Part shown: positions 63,569-64,000 of the stretch, piece by piece
Layout: each line of letters opens with the position of its first letter
Numbering within the stretch: position 1 is the first letter of the stretch
From: Bdellovibrionia bacterium
GTDB lineage: Bacteria; Bdellovibrionota; Bdellovibrionia; Bdellovibrionales; JAGQZY01
Direction of reading: 5' to 3'
DNA: 64,000 nt
Assembly (NCBI GenBank): GCA_030424715.1
Contig: JAUHWH010000002.1
Coordinates: 335,080 to 399,079 of the forward strand
Notes under the pieces: model-generated
The model's input: only the letters and a program-made list of their open reading frames with translations
Databases searched by the model: none
Told to the model about the DNA's origin: nothing
Translations under genes and position numbers: made by a program

Positions 63569-64000
63569 TTTTACCTCTTCCCCCTTTGATTGATTGTTTT
63601 CCTGATTGAAAGCCCTGGCTGGAAATATCTCTTGAAACGCTTGCTGGCTTTCTTGCATTACTTGATGAAGCTCGATTGGCCTTAAATTCATTTACAGCAC
63701 GACCGGCTGAACGAACACCTTGGGCTGCCACTGACTTGCCTCGGTCTTTTGCAAACCTTCCGGCCTTCTTAATTTGATTCATAACGATTTTCTGGGAAGC
63801 CAACGCTGGAGCCGCAGCAAGACTGGCTGAGTAAGCTGCAAAATCTCCTGATAAAAAGGCTTTTGTCGCCACTGGAATAAACAGCATACTAGCACCAATA
63901 AAAAGATTGATGACTATCAGTAAAATGGCGTTATAATTATCACCATCAGCAATGGGCGCATGAGTGGTATACTTTAATAGAATGACACCGAGGATACTCC
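63561..64000 (-). CDS. VirB6/TrbL-like T4SS membrane protein, C-terminal part only
   Basis: The frame is open through the window's right edge, so the start is missing. The visible 145 or so residues hold two hydrophobic stretches (ILLIVINLFIGASMLFIPV and an Ala-rich segment) followed by a basic, Ser/Gly-rich tail (SSSNARKPASVSRDISSQG). This layout, several helices then a polar tail, is typical of VirB6/TrbL channel proteins, and the position before VirB8 agrees. Confidence 0.65.
   Translation of the reverse strand, partial: SILGVILLKYTTHAPIADGDNYNAILLIVINLFIGASMLFIPVATKAFLSGDFAAYSASLAAAPALASQKIVMNQIKKAGRFAKDRGKSVAAQGVRSAGRAVNEFKANRASSSNARKPASVSRDISSQGFQSGKQSIKGGRGKND

Overview
The window reads as chromosome of a Gram-negative, probably predatory or free-living member of the Bdellovibrionota (Bdellovibrio-like). 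This is inferred from many outer-membrane barrels and lipoproteins, a lipoprotein with the FQNCG-type signal common in that group, a Ttp/TonB2-type energising operon, and abundant secreted peptidases. No marker gene fixes the species.

Layout. 0.1-3 kb: a Bfd-like [2Fe-2S] protein with glyoxalase II, a MazG-like NTP pyrophosphohydrolase, CysQ, and the short ribosomal protein L33 gene. 3.2-15 kb: a complete operon DUF3450 / TtpC-like / ExbB / ExbD / TonB / TPR, followed by two paralogous TonB-dependent receptors that flank a small barrel protein; energiser and transporters probably work together. 15-24 kb: secreted or lipoprotein peptidases (prolyl oligopeptidase, S41 protease), leucyl aminopeptidase and an RluA synthase. 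24-31.5 kb: glycosyltransferase, tyrS, infA, then a TolC + RND efflux pair without an adaptor gene. 31.5-39 kb: an accessory stretch with a 7-bp repeat array, two zinc-metalloprotease-like secreted proteins, a repeat-rich DUF4214-like lipoprotein, an Arg/Cys-rich secreted protein, a heptad-repeat coiled coil and a second 7-bp array. 39-55.5 kb: mostly housekeeping on the minus strand: lysS, class I aldolase, a 33-bp perfect inverted repeat, DUF366, queC, a PmtA-like methyltransferase, the TgpA/DUF58/MoxR trio, recJ, secF-secD-yajC, tgt and queA. Queuosine functions (queC, tgt, queA) appear in two places.

55.5-56.2 kb has no protein gene but is unusually structured: a minus-strand series of hairpins ending in an intrinsic terminator just before a self-sufficient queA promoter (a candidate unannotated RNA), a 5'-half tRNA-Leu remnant, two pairs of GTTAC motifs spaced exactly 11 bp, and an intact tRNA-Leu(GAG).

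56.2-64 kb (minus strand, AT-richer by eye) is one end of an integrative and probably conjugative element. A tyrosine recombinase whose stop codon directly abuts the tRNA CCA end is followed by an excisionase-like protein, a small basic protein, a glycine-zipper lipoprotein, a replication-relaxation-like protein, an FtsK/SpoIIIE-type DNA pump, and VirB10-, VirB9-, VirB8- and VirB6-like secretion genes running off the window edge. An FtsK-type pump beside a Gram-negative VirB6/8/9/10-like core is the most unusual protein-level arrangement here.
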